Source of the DNA: Nitrososphaerales archaeon
GTDB lineage: Archaea; Thermoproteota; Nitrososphaeria; Nitrososphaerales; Gagatemarchaeaceae
Reading direction: 5' to 3'
DNA: 7,697 nucleotides
Assembly (NCBI GenBank): GCA_030044375.1
Contig: JASHVX010000137.1
Location: 1-7,697 of the forward strand
Shown: one piece after another, positions 1-6,403 of the stretch
Position numbering within the stretch: position 1 is the first letter of the stretch
Layout of the letters: each line of letters begins with the position of its first letter
Position numbers and translations under genes: made by a program
The notes under the pieces: generated by a model
Told to the model about the DNA's origin: nothing
The model's database searches: none
What the model saw: only the letters and a program-made list of their open reading frames with translations

Positions 1-147
1 GCGAGGGTGCGCAAGGCCTTCGAGGAGGAGGACGCCAACTCGATCGAGCCCATGCTGAGGGCCGTCACGGAGTACGTGACGCTCGGGGAGATCGTGCAGG
101 TAGGCAGAGAGGCCTTCGGCACGTGGAAGGAACCCCTCATCGTCTAG
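1..147 (+). CDS. B12-dependent acyl-CoA mutase (methylmalonyl-CoA mutase-like) large subunit, C-terminal end only
   Basis: Frame 1 is open from the first base to TAG at 145-147 and gives the last 48 residues of a protein that begins outside the window. The stretch NSIEPMLRAVTEYVTLGEI followed by VGREAFG matches the end of the mutase catalytic domain, where 'A(V)K.Y.TLGEI...LREVFG' is typical. It stops shortly after this point (GTWKEPLIV) with no B12-binding domain attached, so the cobalamin domain must be separate, and it is indeed the next gene. The large subunit carries the TIM barrel that holds the acyl-CoA and rearranges its carbon skeleton by an adenosyl-radical mechanism. The substrate (methylmalonyl-, isobutyryl-, ethylmalonyl- or 2-hydroxyisobutyryl-CoA) cannot be read from this fragment, because the substrate-defining residues lie upstream. 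The family call is fairly firm because the matching small subunit is adjacent. Confidence 0.78.
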   Translation, partial: ARVRKAFEEEDANSIEPMLRAVTEYVTLGEIVQVGREAFGTWKEPLIV

Positions 148-162
148 CCGCGCTCGCAAAGG

Positions 163-170
163 TTTTCAAA
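163..170 (+). promoter_or_regulatory. weak TATA-like box before the B12-binding subunit
   Basis: TTTTCAAA lies about 26 bases before the ATG at 193, in a 45-base gap that is otherwise GC-rich. No Shine-Dalgarno sequence precedes that ATG (the bases before it are CTTTTCCTC). The spacing would suit a leaderless archaeal transcript starting at or near 193. The match to a TTTATA-type box A is poor, so the gene may simply be read through from the large-subunit gene. Confidence 0.2.
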
Positions 171-192
171 CGGCGCGTGACTGCTTTTCCTC

Positions 193-624
193 ATGCCCAA
201 GGCCGTCTCGGCGGGACGGAAGGTGCGGATACTGGTGGCGAAGCCCGGCCTCGACGGGCACGACAGGGGCGCCCTGGTCCTGGCTAGGGCCCTGAGGGAC
301 GCCGGAATGGAGGTCATCTACAGCGGCCTCCTCCCTTCCCCGGAAGAGGTGGCGAGGATGGCGATCGACGAAGACGTCGACGTGGTGGCCCTCTCTCTGC
401 TCAACGGCGCCCACATGACTGCGTTCCCCAAGGTGAAGAGGCTCCTGGAGAAGATGGGAGGGGCCGACATACTCGTGGTCGGAGGAGGGATCATCCCCGA
501 TGAGGACAAGCCGAAGCTCAGGAGGCTGGGTATCACCGGCCTCTTCGGGCCGGGGAGCTCCCTCGACGAGGTCGTGGAACACGTAAGAGGAAGGGTGCGC
601 AAGGAGCGCTGGGGAGAGCAGTAG
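193..624 (+). CDS. B12-binding small subunit of acyl-CoA mutase (methylmalonyl-CoA mutase type)
   Basis: This 143-residue protein is a stand-alone cobalamin-binding Rossmann domain. The B12 signature DGHDRG is at residues 21-26, with His23 as the expected lower ligand to cobalt, in the context KPGLDGHDRGA. The second loop reads SLLNGAH (68-74), close to the SxLSGAH form of free-standing mutase subunits, with Asn where Ser is common. The third loop, VVGGGIIPDED, is at 95-105 and would hold the nucleotide tail. Length is normal for a single-domain subunit. It should pair with the large subunit ending 45 bases upstream to form the adenosylcobalamin-dependent acyl-CoA mutase. Its TAG stop overlaps the GTG start of the dehydrogenase by one base, implying translational coupling. 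The ATG at 193 fits the family start, with only a few residues before the first beta-strand (VRILVAKPG). Which acyl-CoA is used is not determined. Confidence 0.93.
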   Translation: MPKAVSAGRKVRILVAKPGLDGHDRGALVLARALRDAGMEVIYSGLLPSPEEVARMAIDEDVDVVALSLLNGAHMTAFPKVKRLLEKMGGADILVVGGGIIPDEDKPKLRRLGITGLFGPGSSLDEVVEHVRGRVRKERWGEQ

Positions 625-1844
625 TGCTTCGGCAGGACGAGTTCACCACACTTTCGAAGATGAGCTTCGACGTCTCGGAGGAGCAGGCCATCGTTCTCGG
701 ACAGGTGGATGAAATCTGCAAGGAGATACGTCCCATCGAGGACAGGTGCTACCTCGAGAGGAGGATCAACGACAAGGTCAAGCCGATGTTCGCGAAGGCG
801 CACCTCCTGGGCCTCCCTGTCTCGAGGAAGTACGGGGACGGGCAGGGGGCCGACATGGTCACCTACTCGCTCGCCATAGAGAGGATCGGCAGGGAAGGAA
901 CTGGGATGAGGACCTTCTTCTCGGTGCACATGGCGCTGGGGGAGATGACGATCCAGCACTGGGGCACCGAGGAGCAGAAGGGGCGCTTCCTGACGCCAGC
1001 CACGAAGGGCGAGAGCATATTCGCGTTCGGGCTGACCGAGCCGAGCGCCGGCAGCGACCCCGCGTCGCTGAGGACGACCTTCGAGGAGAAGGGCGGGAGG
1101 TTCGTGCTGACAGGGCAGAAGATGTGGATCTCCCTCGGCTCGACGGCGAAGCACGTGCTGATCTTCGCCTACCCGAAGGGGAGGAGGGAGGGCATGTGCG
1201 CGTTCGTCGTCGACTCGTCGAGCCCGGGCTTCAGGGCGGAGATGATCAAGCACAAGCTCGGCCTCCCGACCTCGGACACCTCGACGATCTACCTGGACGG
1301 GGTGGAGGCCTCGAAGGAGGACATGCTCGGGCCGCCGGGGAAGGGGATGTCCGTGGCCTTGTCGGGCCTGATGAACGGAAGGCTCAGCGTCGCCGCGGGG
1401 TGCGTCGGCGTCATCCAGGACTGCCTGGACGAGTCGGTTAAGTACGCTAGGGTCAGGGTCCAGCATGGGAAGCCGATAGCGGGGCACCAGCTCGTGCAGA
1501 GGCACGTCGGCCTGATGTCGATGAACCTCGAGGCTGCGAAGCTGCTCCTGCTCAAGGCCGCGTTCACGAAGCAGAAGTACGAGGAGGATCCGACGAACAG
1601 GGCGCTCCTCGAGGAGACTGACGCAGCCGTCACGAAGGCGAAGTACTTCGCCGCGAACGCATCCTTCGACGCTGCCAACAGGGCCGTGCAGGTCTTCGGC
1701 GCGAACGGCTATACGTTCGAAAGCAGGCCGGCGAGGCACCTGGCCGACACGAGGGTGACGATGATCTACGAGGGCGCCAACGAGATACTGGAGCAGAAGA
1801 TGGCGCTCGGGTCGCTGGGCAAGGAGTTCGCGGCCTACTCCTAG
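624..1844 (+). CDS. acyl-CoA dehydrogenase (FAD flavoprotein)
   Basis: The 406-residue protein has full acyl-CoA dehydrogenase architecture: N-terminal helices, a middle beta domain and a C-terminal helical bundle. GLTEPSAGSD matches the first family signature (FAD/substrate binding), followed by KMWISLG. The stretch after QVFGANGY corresponds to the second signature, with Ala in a position usually Gly/Ser. IYEGANEI near the end supplies the expected catalytic base Glu383, in the position used by short/medium-chain and glutaryl-CoA type enzymes. It would form the alpha,beta double bond of an acyl-CoA and pass electrons to an ETF-like acceptor, which is not in the window. Start: GTG at 624 overlaps the previous stop (TAGTG) and has GGGGAGAG at 611-618. 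An in-frame ATG at 660 (MSFDVSEEQ) is a family-typical alternative but lacks a ribosome site. The overlap with the mutase subunit suggests one pathway. The motif SVHMALGEM hints at glutaryl-CoA-dehydrogenase-like relatives, weakly. Confidence 0.94.
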   Translation: MLRQDEFTTLSKMSFDVSEEQAIVLGQVDEICKEIRPIEDRCYLERRINDKVKPMFAKAHLLGLPVSRKYGDGQGADMVTYSLAIERIGREGTGMRTFFSVHMALGEMTIQHWGTEEQKGRFLTPATKGESIFAFGLTEPSAGSDPASLRTTFEEKGGRFVLTGQKMWISLGSTAKHVLIFAYPKGRREGMCAFVVDSSSPGFRAEMIKHKLGLPTSDTSTIYLDGVEASKEDMLGPPGKGMSVALSGLMNGRLSVAAGCVGVIQDCLDESVKYARVRVQHGKPIAGHQLVQRHVGLMSMNLEAAKLLLLKAAFTKQKYEEDPTNRALLEETDAAVTKAKYFAANASFDAANRAVQVFGANGYTFESRPARHLADTRVTMIYEGANEILEQKMALGSLGKEFAAYS

Positions 1845-1846
1845 GC

Positions 1847-1855
1847 GGGAGGGGA
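1847..1855 (+). promoter_or_regulatory. Shine-Dalgarno-like purine run with no canonical start after it
   Basis: GGGAGGGGA lies just after the dehydrogenase stop and is a good ribosome-binding match. An initiation codon would be expected near 1859-1864, and the frame there is that of the propeller protein. The codons actually present are CTT (1859) and TCG (1862), so the site points to initiation where no ATG, GTG or TTG exists. It supports the view that the annotated start at 1952 is too late. Confidence 0.5.
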
Positions 1856-1858
1856 CGT

Positions 1859-1951
1859 CTTTCGCGGCACGGAAAGATCTGGGCCCTGCTCGCCCTCGCG
1901 CTGGTCCTGTCCGGGACCGCGGTCTACGCATACACCACCCTGACGGCGCCG
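1859..1951 (+). other. unannotated signal-peptide-like N-terminus of the propeller protein
   Basis: The frame of the downstream propeller gene stays open back to a TGA at 1619-1621. Between 1859 and 1951 it encodes a textbook secretion signal: a basic start (SRHGK), a hydrophobic core (IWALLALALVLSG), then TAVYA as a possible signal-peptidase site, leading straight into the propeller protein. No ATG, GTG or TTG occurs in this frame between 1622 and 1951, so standard gene calling must begin at GTG 1952 and lose the signal. A single C-to-T change at 1863 would make TCG into TTG, seven bases after the GGGAGGGGA run. The explanation may be an assembly error, an unusual start codon, or a recently damaged start. 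Confidence 0.6.
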
Positions 1952-3346
1952 GTGCCGGGGTGCCTGCAGCCTGCGAGCGGGCGCAAGGAGTTCGACCATC
2001 TGGCGCGCTCCGAAGTCACGGCGATCACTGAGTGGGAGCTGCCGAGCCCGGGGAGGTACGCCAACGCGATCGCTGTGGCCCCGGACGGCTCGGTCTGGTT
2101 CGGAGAGCAGTCGCTGCCCGGGGTCGCCCACTTCTTCCCCAACAACGGCACCCTGGTCGAGTACGCGTGGCCGACCTGGCCAGGCGAGCCGACGGGATGC
2201 GCCCCGAAGACCTCGATCTGGGGCATCGCCCTCTGGGACGGGATGGTGTGGGCGTCCAACTACAACGAAGGCTCCATCGTGGGGCTCAACCCGGCGAACG
2301 ACACCTTCGAGGTGCTCAAGCTGCCCGAGGCGAACTCGGCCCCTGAGACGCTGACCGTCGGCCCTGACGGGGCGCTCTGGTTCACCGCGATCACAAGCTC
2401 TGCCGTCGTGGGGAGGATATCGCCCTCCCTCTCCGTCTCCATGTACCCCGTACTGGACTGGACCGACCAGCTCCCGTCGCAGATCTCCTTCGTGAACTCC
2501 ACGTTCGCGTACTACACCGCGCTCGACCCGCTGGCCCCGTCCTCGAGCGGGCTCTATTCGTTCGACCCGCAGAACGTCAGCGAAGGGATCACGCCGTCCC
2601 GCGTCGGAGGCAACACTTCGCTCTCGGCCCTGACGGGGCTGGCGCTCTCCGACGGGGAGATCTGGGTCGACCAGCACATCACGTCGAACGTCTGGGGGTA
2701 CAACACCACTTCAGGCGAGTGGACCATCTACCCCACCTCGACGGAGAACTATACCGCGACCACGCTCCCGTACTTCGTGGAGACCAGCGGCGGCACAGTC
2801 TGGCTGAACGAGCACTACGCAAACGAGATAGCCGAGCTCGAACCGGCCGCGGGGACGCTGACCGAGTACAGCGAGTCCGACCCGCCGGCGTCCAACTACT
2901 CCACGATCCAGAACGACCTGACCATAGCTACCGCGCCGGGCGGGCTCTGGCTGACGTCGATGACGGGGAACTACATAGGCTTCCTGAACGCCAGCTACGT
3001 TCCGAGCTTCTCCGTGTCGGTCGAGGGCTCGAACTCGCTCACCCTCTCGAACGGCACGGCCGGCGTCGCCACTCTGCGCGTCGAAGGGACCTGGAGCGGC
3101 TCCCTGAGCGTCGAGTCCTCGGACTCGGAGCAGTACACCTCGGTGCCGAGCCACATCTCGATTGTCGCCAACGAGACGAGCGTCCAAAGCCGCGCCGGCG
3201 GCTCCGCGCTGTCCGTGAGGCTGTCGCTCGACGGTCAGCTCTCTCCGGGACGATACACCGTGGCCGTCACGCTCTCCGACGGGCTCATCAAGCAGACCGC
3301 GTATCTCTTCGTGACCGTCGAGGCGACGAGCTCCCCGTCGGCCTAG
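1952..3346 (+). CDS. secreted Vgb-like/NHL-type beta-propeller protein with C-terminal Ig-like domain
   Basis: From the first canonical start (GTG 1952) the product has 464 residues; the true start is probably near 1859-1862, restoring a signal peptide. About seven blade repeats are visible, each ending in a 'DG.(V/L)WF' type strand: near residues 41-52 (APDGSVWFGE), 91-102, 135-146 (GPDGALWFTA), 178-190 (degenerate), 228-240 (SDGEIWVDQ), 275-288 (GGTVWLNEH) and 324-335 (GGLWLTS). Seven blades fit the virginiamycin B lyase-like fold, but many such proteins are not antibiotic lyases and I cannot assign an activity. Residues about 352-457 look like a beta-sandwich domain rich in Ser/Thr/Val. 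Eleven N-x-S/T sequons (for example NGT, NDT, NTT, NYT, NET) suit a glycosylated archaeal surface protein. There is no C-terminal membrane segment. It lies right after the dehydrogenase and may be co-transcribed, though no shared function is evident. Confidence 0.85.
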   Translation: MPGCLQPASGRKEFDHLARSEVTAITEWELPSPGRYANAIAVAPDGSVWFGEQSLPGVAHFFPNNGTLVEYAWPTWPGEPTGCAPKTSIWGIALWDGMVWASNYNEGSIVGLNPANDTFEVLKLPEANSAPETLTVGPDGALWFTAITSSAVVGRISPSLSVSMYPVLDWTDQLPSQISFVNSTFAYYTALDPLAPSSSGLYSFDPQNVSEGITPSRVGGNTSLSALTGLALSDGEIWVDQHITSNVWGYNTTSGEWTIYPTSTENYTATTLPYFVETSGGTVWLNEHYANEIAELEPAAGTLTEYSESDPPASNYSTIQNDLTIATAPGGLWLTSMTGNYIGFLNASYVPSFSVSVEGSNSLTLSNGTAGVATLRVEGTWSGSLSVESSDSEQYTSVPSHISIVANETSVQSRAGGSALSVRLSLDGQLSPGRYTVAVTLSDGLIKQTAYLFVTVEATSSPSA

Positions 3347-3354
3347 CGCCAGGC

Positions 3355-4698
3355 TCAGGCGGCTGCGGCAGCGTCAAGGTCGCCCCAGACGGACCCCTGG
3401 CGGGCGCCGGGCGCCCCTTCCAGACCCTTCAGCATGCCAGAGTCCCTGAGGTCCGCGACGAGGCGCGCGGCGTACGACGGGGCGCCGGTGGCCCCGGGAG
3501 AGTTGTAGTTCAGGACGTGGATCGACGACTCGCCGTGGAAGACGAGCGCCTCGGGGACGAGTCCGCCAGGGCCCACCAGGGAGCTCCTGACCCCGGAGAT
3601 GCCTCGGCTCACGAGCAGGCTGGCGCCAAGGCCTGGGATGAAGCGCCTTACGCGGGCGCACATGGCCCTCTTCGAGAGCGCGCTGCGCCACTCGTCCAAG
3701 ACCATCGACGCGAACTCGGGGTCGCTCAGGAGGCCCAGCTTGGGACCCAGCGGCGCCGACAGGAACGACGGCGCTGAGAGGAGGCCGAGCCCTGCGTAGG
3801 CGTAGGGACCCGCCACCATCACCGCCGTGGGGCCTATCTGTCGCCTCCCGTCGGGACGGACCACGAAGTGTGGGTCGAGGAAAGGGAACCTCGGGTGCCG
3901 CGGCAGGCTGTACACGTTCCTCCGTATCCTGGGCCCGAAGGCCTCGCTCACAGCCCAGTAGTCTCCGCGGAAGTTGAGCATCGAATATTTTCGCGCCAGC
4001 CCCAGCGCGTGCGCGATGTCGAGCGCCCCGCCGCCTGCCGCGTTGACCAGGAGCGAGCACCTGGCGCCCTCTGCGGCGCTTCCACGCGAGAAGAGGACCT
4101 CGGTGGAGCCGGCCTTCTGCCTGACCGAGGCCACCTTGCAGCGGCCGAGGAAGGACACGCCGTTGCGGAACGCCAGGCTGCCGATGCAGGCTGTGAAGGC
4201 GCCGAAGTCGACCGAAGCGTCGGTCCTTACGTGCAGCCCTGACCGGCACTCCACCTCGGGTTCGAGCGACCTCACCTCGCGGCCGTCCAACAGCTCCAGC
4301 TCGGACTCGTCGACCCCGTTCCTGGCTGCCCAGGCGACGTACTTCTCGAGGGTGCCCACCCCGGAGTCGCGCAACGCGACCTCCACCGTTCCGTTCTGGC
4401 TCCAGGGCAGCCCGTGCCTCTCTGCGAGGCCCCTCCAAAGCGGGTAGGAGAGCCGGGCCGAGGCCGCGAAGACCCTCTTCGTGTCCGGGTCCAGGTAGAA
4501 GGGACGATGGACTATCCCGGTGTTGCGGGAGCTCGCGTGCCTGGCGACCCCGTCTTCCTGGTCCACCAGGGTGACCTTGCAGCCTGACGTGACGGAGAGC
4601 CAGTACGCCAGGCTCGCCCCGAGGACCCCCGCGCCTATGACGAGCACGTCGGTCTGCCGAAGAGAAGACAAGGGATCGACCTCAGAGCCGGTCTTCAC
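3355..4698 (-). CDS. FAD-dependent oxidoreductase, DAO family, L-2-hydroxyglutarate oxidase-like
   Basis: This 447-residue protein has the dinucleotide-binding GAGVLG (residues 22-27) after VLVI, with Asp46 ending the second beta-strand, as in glycine-oxidase/DAO flavoproteins. Further marks are SSRNTGIVH (57-64), VNAAGGGALDIA (218-229), FRGDYW (243-248), FPFLDPHF (271-278) and NSPGATGAPSYA (399-410). Their order and wording resemble L-2-hydroxyglutarate oxidase/dehydrogenase, which makes 2-oxoglutarate. However, the loop after the key His reads HRPFYL, not the HAGIYY usual in LhgO enzymes, so the substrate may differ. Start: GTG at 4698 is the longest choice. TTG at 4671 gives MSSLRQTDVLVIG and has GAGGT seven bases before it, and I consider it equally likely. 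It lies 51 bases after aIF1A on the same strand and converges on the propeller gene with 8 bp between stops. The C-terminus ends in five alanines. Confidence 0.82.
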   Translation of the reverse strand: MKTGSEVDPLSSLRQTDVLVIGAGVLGASLAYWLSVTSGCKVTLVDQEDGVARHASSRNTGIVHRPFYLDPDTKRVFAASARLSYPLWRGLAERHGLPWSQNGTVEVALRDSGVGTLEKYVAWAARNGVDESELELLDGREVRSLEPEVECRSGLHVRTDASVDFGAFTACIGSLAFRNGVSFLGRCKVASVRQKAGSTEVLFSRGSAAEGARCSLLVNAAGGGALDIAHALGLARKYSMLNFRGDYWAVSEAFGPRIRRNVYSLPRHPRFPFLDPHFVVRPDGRRQIGPTAVMVAGPYAYAGLGLLSAPSFLSAPLGPKLGLLSDPEFASMVLDEWRSALSKRAMCARVRRFIPGLGASLLVSRGISGVRSSLVGPGGLVPEALVFHGESSIHVLNYNSPGATGAPSYAARLVADLRDSGMLKGLEGAPGARQGSVWGDLDAAAAA

Positions 4699-4749
4699 GG
4701 CTGCGGGCAGCGCTCTTCTGGGCGGAGGGCTGCGTCGGCGTCTCGCCTT

Positions 4750-5055
4750 CTAGACTGTCTTGAGGTATCCGTTCTGCTCGAGCCACTCGGCGTGGGCTTT
4801 GATGTACCGCCACAGTATGTCCGCCTTCCGGTTGTCGAAGTCCCAGGGCGCGACCAGGACGATGTCTCCCTCGCGGATCCACATCCTCCTCTTCAGCTTC
4901 CCGCGGATCCGGCAGTTGCGCGTCTCGCCGTCGGCGCACTTGACTATGACCTGGTCCCCGCCAGTGAGCTTGATCGCCCTGCCGAGGATCTCGCCCTGTC
5001 CTGGCATCACCAGCTCCTTCAGGTTAGACTCGCTGAGCACCTTCCGCTTACCCAC
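4750..5055 (-). CDS. eif1A: archaeal translation initiation factor 1A (aIF1A)
   Basis: At 101 residues this matches aIF1A length and is easily recognised. A short basic N-terminus leads into the S1-like OB-fold (about residues 21-86) containing GGDQVIVKC, the basic GKLKRR, and the signature MWIREGDIVLVAPWDF (58-73), followed by DILWRY and a C-terminal helix. The factor binds the A site of the small ribosomal subunit with aIF1, promoting start-site selection and subunit joining. It is the clearest archaeal marker in the window. The start is GTG at 5053-5055, fixed by a perfect GGAGGTGA ribosome site six bases upstream (5062-5069). It follows the DEAD-box helicase on the same strand with a 45-base gap that also holds a TATA-like box, so it may be transcribed both from the helicase promoter and on its own. 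Confidence 0.97.
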   Translation of the reverse strand: MGKRKVLSESNLKELVMPGQGEILGRAIKLTGGDQVIVKCADGETRNCRIRGKLKRRMWIREGDIVLVAPWDFDNRKADILWRYIKAHAEWLEQNGYLKTV

Positions 5056-5061
5056 TGACAG

Positions 5062-5069
5062 TCACCTCC
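5062..5069 (-). promoter_or_regulatory. strong Shine-Dalgarno of aIF1A
   Basis: On the minus strand GGAGGTGA is an eight-base complement of the conserved archaeal 16S rRNA 3' end (TCACCTCC). It stands six bases before GTG 5053-5055 and decides that start. Confidence 0.85.
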
Positions 5070-5089
5070 GCGCAGGCGAGATACCCCGG

Positions 5090-5095
5090 TTTAAA
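5090..5095 (-). promoter_or_regulatory. candidate TATA box (box A) for aIF1A
   Basis: TTTAAA sits inside a GC-rich gap between the helicase stop and the aIF1A start. A start site about 25 bases downstream would fall near 5067, at the ribosome-binding site, giving a very short leader. The bases before it on the minus strand (GAAGCGA) are purine-rich, as a BRE would be. The hexamer is a palindrome, so strand is inferred only from the downstream gene. Confidence 0.4.
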
Positions 5096-5100
5096 TCGCT

Positions 5101-6342
5101 TCATCTGCGGCGTCTCCACCTGCCTCCCCACCGATTCCTCGACCGGCGCCTAGACGCGCCGTCCCGCCCAGTGTCGTCGGCGAGGCTCAGCTTCAGGTGG
5201 ATCTCGTCGGCGGGCGTCAGGGGCTTGATTGGCGTCTTGGCGCGGGAGAGTATCCTCGCGAAGTCGGCGACCTCGTCTCTGCTCACGAAGGTGTAGGCAA
5301 CTCCCAGGTCCCCGGCCCTGGCGGTCCTACCCACCCTGTGCAAGTACACTGCGGGGTCCTCAGGCACGTCGTAGTTGATGACGCAGCCCACCTGCCTCAC
5401 GTCGATCCCCCGTGACGCCACGTCGGTGGACACGAGCACGTCGACGCGGGAGGACCTCAGGAGCCCCATGGAGTGGTCCCGCTGGTTCTGGGTCAGGTCG
5501 CCGTGCAGCTGGGCGACGCTTATGAATCGCCTGCCGAGTTCCTTGGCCAGCCTCGCGGTGCCATGCCTCGTCCTGCAGAAGACGACGGTGCTCCCTCTGT
5601 TGTCCATCTTCAGGATCCGCAGGAGGAGGTCCAGCTTCTCGGGCCGCTCTGCCCTGGCATAGAACTGCTCGAGCGTCTGCGAAGAGGGCTCGTCCCGGTC
5701 GACGAAGATGCGCTCGGGGTCCTTCATGTACCTCTCAGAGAGGTCGACTATCCTCTTCGGCATCGTGGCCGAGAAGAGGCTCAGCTGCCGGTCCGCCGGG
5801 GTCGAACCGAGTATGAACTCGACGTCTTCCACGAACCCCATGTCGAGCATCACGTCGGCCTCGTCGACCACGACGAAGCGGGCGGAGTCCAGCCTCAGGG
5901 TCCTGTGCATCAGGTGGTCTATCGTCCTCCCTGGAGTGCCGACCACGACGTTCACTCCCGACCTCAGGGCGTCGAGCTGGACATTCATCGACTGGCCGCC
6001 GTAGACGGCGAGCACCGATATGCCGGTGAAGGCCCCCAGCCTGCTCAACTCGCGGGAGATCTGGACCGCGAGCTCTCGCGTCGGGGCCAGCACCAGCGCC
6101 TGGACCCTCCGGTCGCTCGGGTTGACAGCGTGGAGGAGCGGGATGCCGAAGGCGGCAGTCTTTCCCGAGCCCGCCCTGGCTTGGCCTATGACGTCCCGTC
6201 CGGCCATCAGCGGGCCGATGGCTTTGGACTGCACGGGGAAGGGCTTGACGTATCCTGCTGACTTCACGCCGCGCAGCACCTCGGGACTGAGGTCGAACTC
6301 CTCGAAGCTGTCCAAGCTACTCTGCCTGATGACCTCTGACAT
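5101..6342 (-). CDS. DEAD-box ATP-dependent RNA helicase with arginine-rich tail
   Basis: The 413 residues carry the whole DEAD-box motif set in order: Q motif (PFPVQ, Gln38), motif I ARAGSGKT (55-62), Ia PTREL (87-91), Ib TPGR (136-139), II DEAD (160-163), III SAT (191-193), IV VVFCRTR (253-259), V STDVASRGID (305-314) and VI HRVGRTARAG (335-344). Two RecA-like domains of normal size are complete, so ATP-driven RNA unwinding or remodelling is expected. After residue 389 the chain turns into a basic tail with ten arginines and two tryptophans in the last 18 residues, likely a non-specific RNA-binding extension. The start is ATG at 6340-6342; no ribosome site is obvious (GTCTTGAAGA precedes it). 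It is followed by aIF1A 45 bases on, suggesting a role in ribosome assembly, mRNA structure removal or translation, though the substrate is not known. Confidence 0.96.
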   Translation of the reverse strand: MSEVIRQSSLDSFEEFDLSPEVLRGVKSAGYVKPFPVQSKAIGPLMAGRDVIGQARAGSGKTAAFGIPLLHAVNPSDRRVQALVLAPTRELAVQISRELSRLGAFTGISVLAVYGGQSMNVQLDALRSGVNVVVGTPGRTIDHLMHRTLRLDSARFVVVDEADVMLDMGFVEDVEFILGSTPADRQLSLFSATMPKRIVDLSERYMKDPERIFVDRDEPSSQTLEQFYARAERPEKLDLLLRILKMDNRGSTVVFCRTRHGTARLAKELGRRFISVAQLHGDLTQNQRDHSMGLLRSSRVDVLVSTDVASRGIDVRQVGCVINYDVPEDPAVYLHRVGRTARAGDLGVAYTFVSRDEVADFARILSRAKTPIKPLTPADEIHLKLSLADDTGRDGASRRRSRNRWGGRWRRRR

Positions 6343-6403
6343 TCTTCAAGACAGTCTGTTGCCCTGGCTCCCTGTAGAAACTGGAGGTGGTGGGATGGCT
6401 TGC

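Noticed and set aside
318..1931. 537-codon open frame on the minus strand
   Set aside because: It lies fully antisense to the mutase subunit and the acyl-CoA dehydrogenase, both with clear family motifs. Its product is an Arg/Pro/Leu-rich, motif-free chain, as expected from the complement of GC-rich genes.
1841..2677. 278-codon minus-strand open frame opposite the propeller gene
   Set aside because: Arg/Gly/Val-rich with no domain signs; the plus strand has regular propeller repeats and a signal peptide, so this is a shadow.
1952..3346. Calling the propeller a virginiamycin B lyase (Vgb) resistance enzyme
   Set aside because: The fold resemblance is real, but the catalytic residues cannot be verified by eye, and the exported form with an Ig-like domain does not match a cytosolic resistance enzyme.
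3347..3354. Transcription terminator between the convergent genes
   Set aside because: The gap is 8 bases with no T-run or hairpin; any termination signal would have to lie within the coding ends and none is evident.
2719..3777. 352-codon plus-strand open frame spanning the propeller and oxidoreductase genes
   Set aside because: It crosses the junction of two convergent real genes in the wrong frame for both and is Arg/His-rich without any motif.
5473..6261. 262-codon plus-strand open frame opposite the helicase
   Set aside because: The minus strand carries every DEAD-box motif in order; this frame shows low-complexity composition only.
6351..6359. ACAG-T-CTGT palindrome as an operator before the helicase
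   Set aside because: A four-base arm is too short to separate from chance, and no regulator gene or second copy in a similar promoter position supports it.
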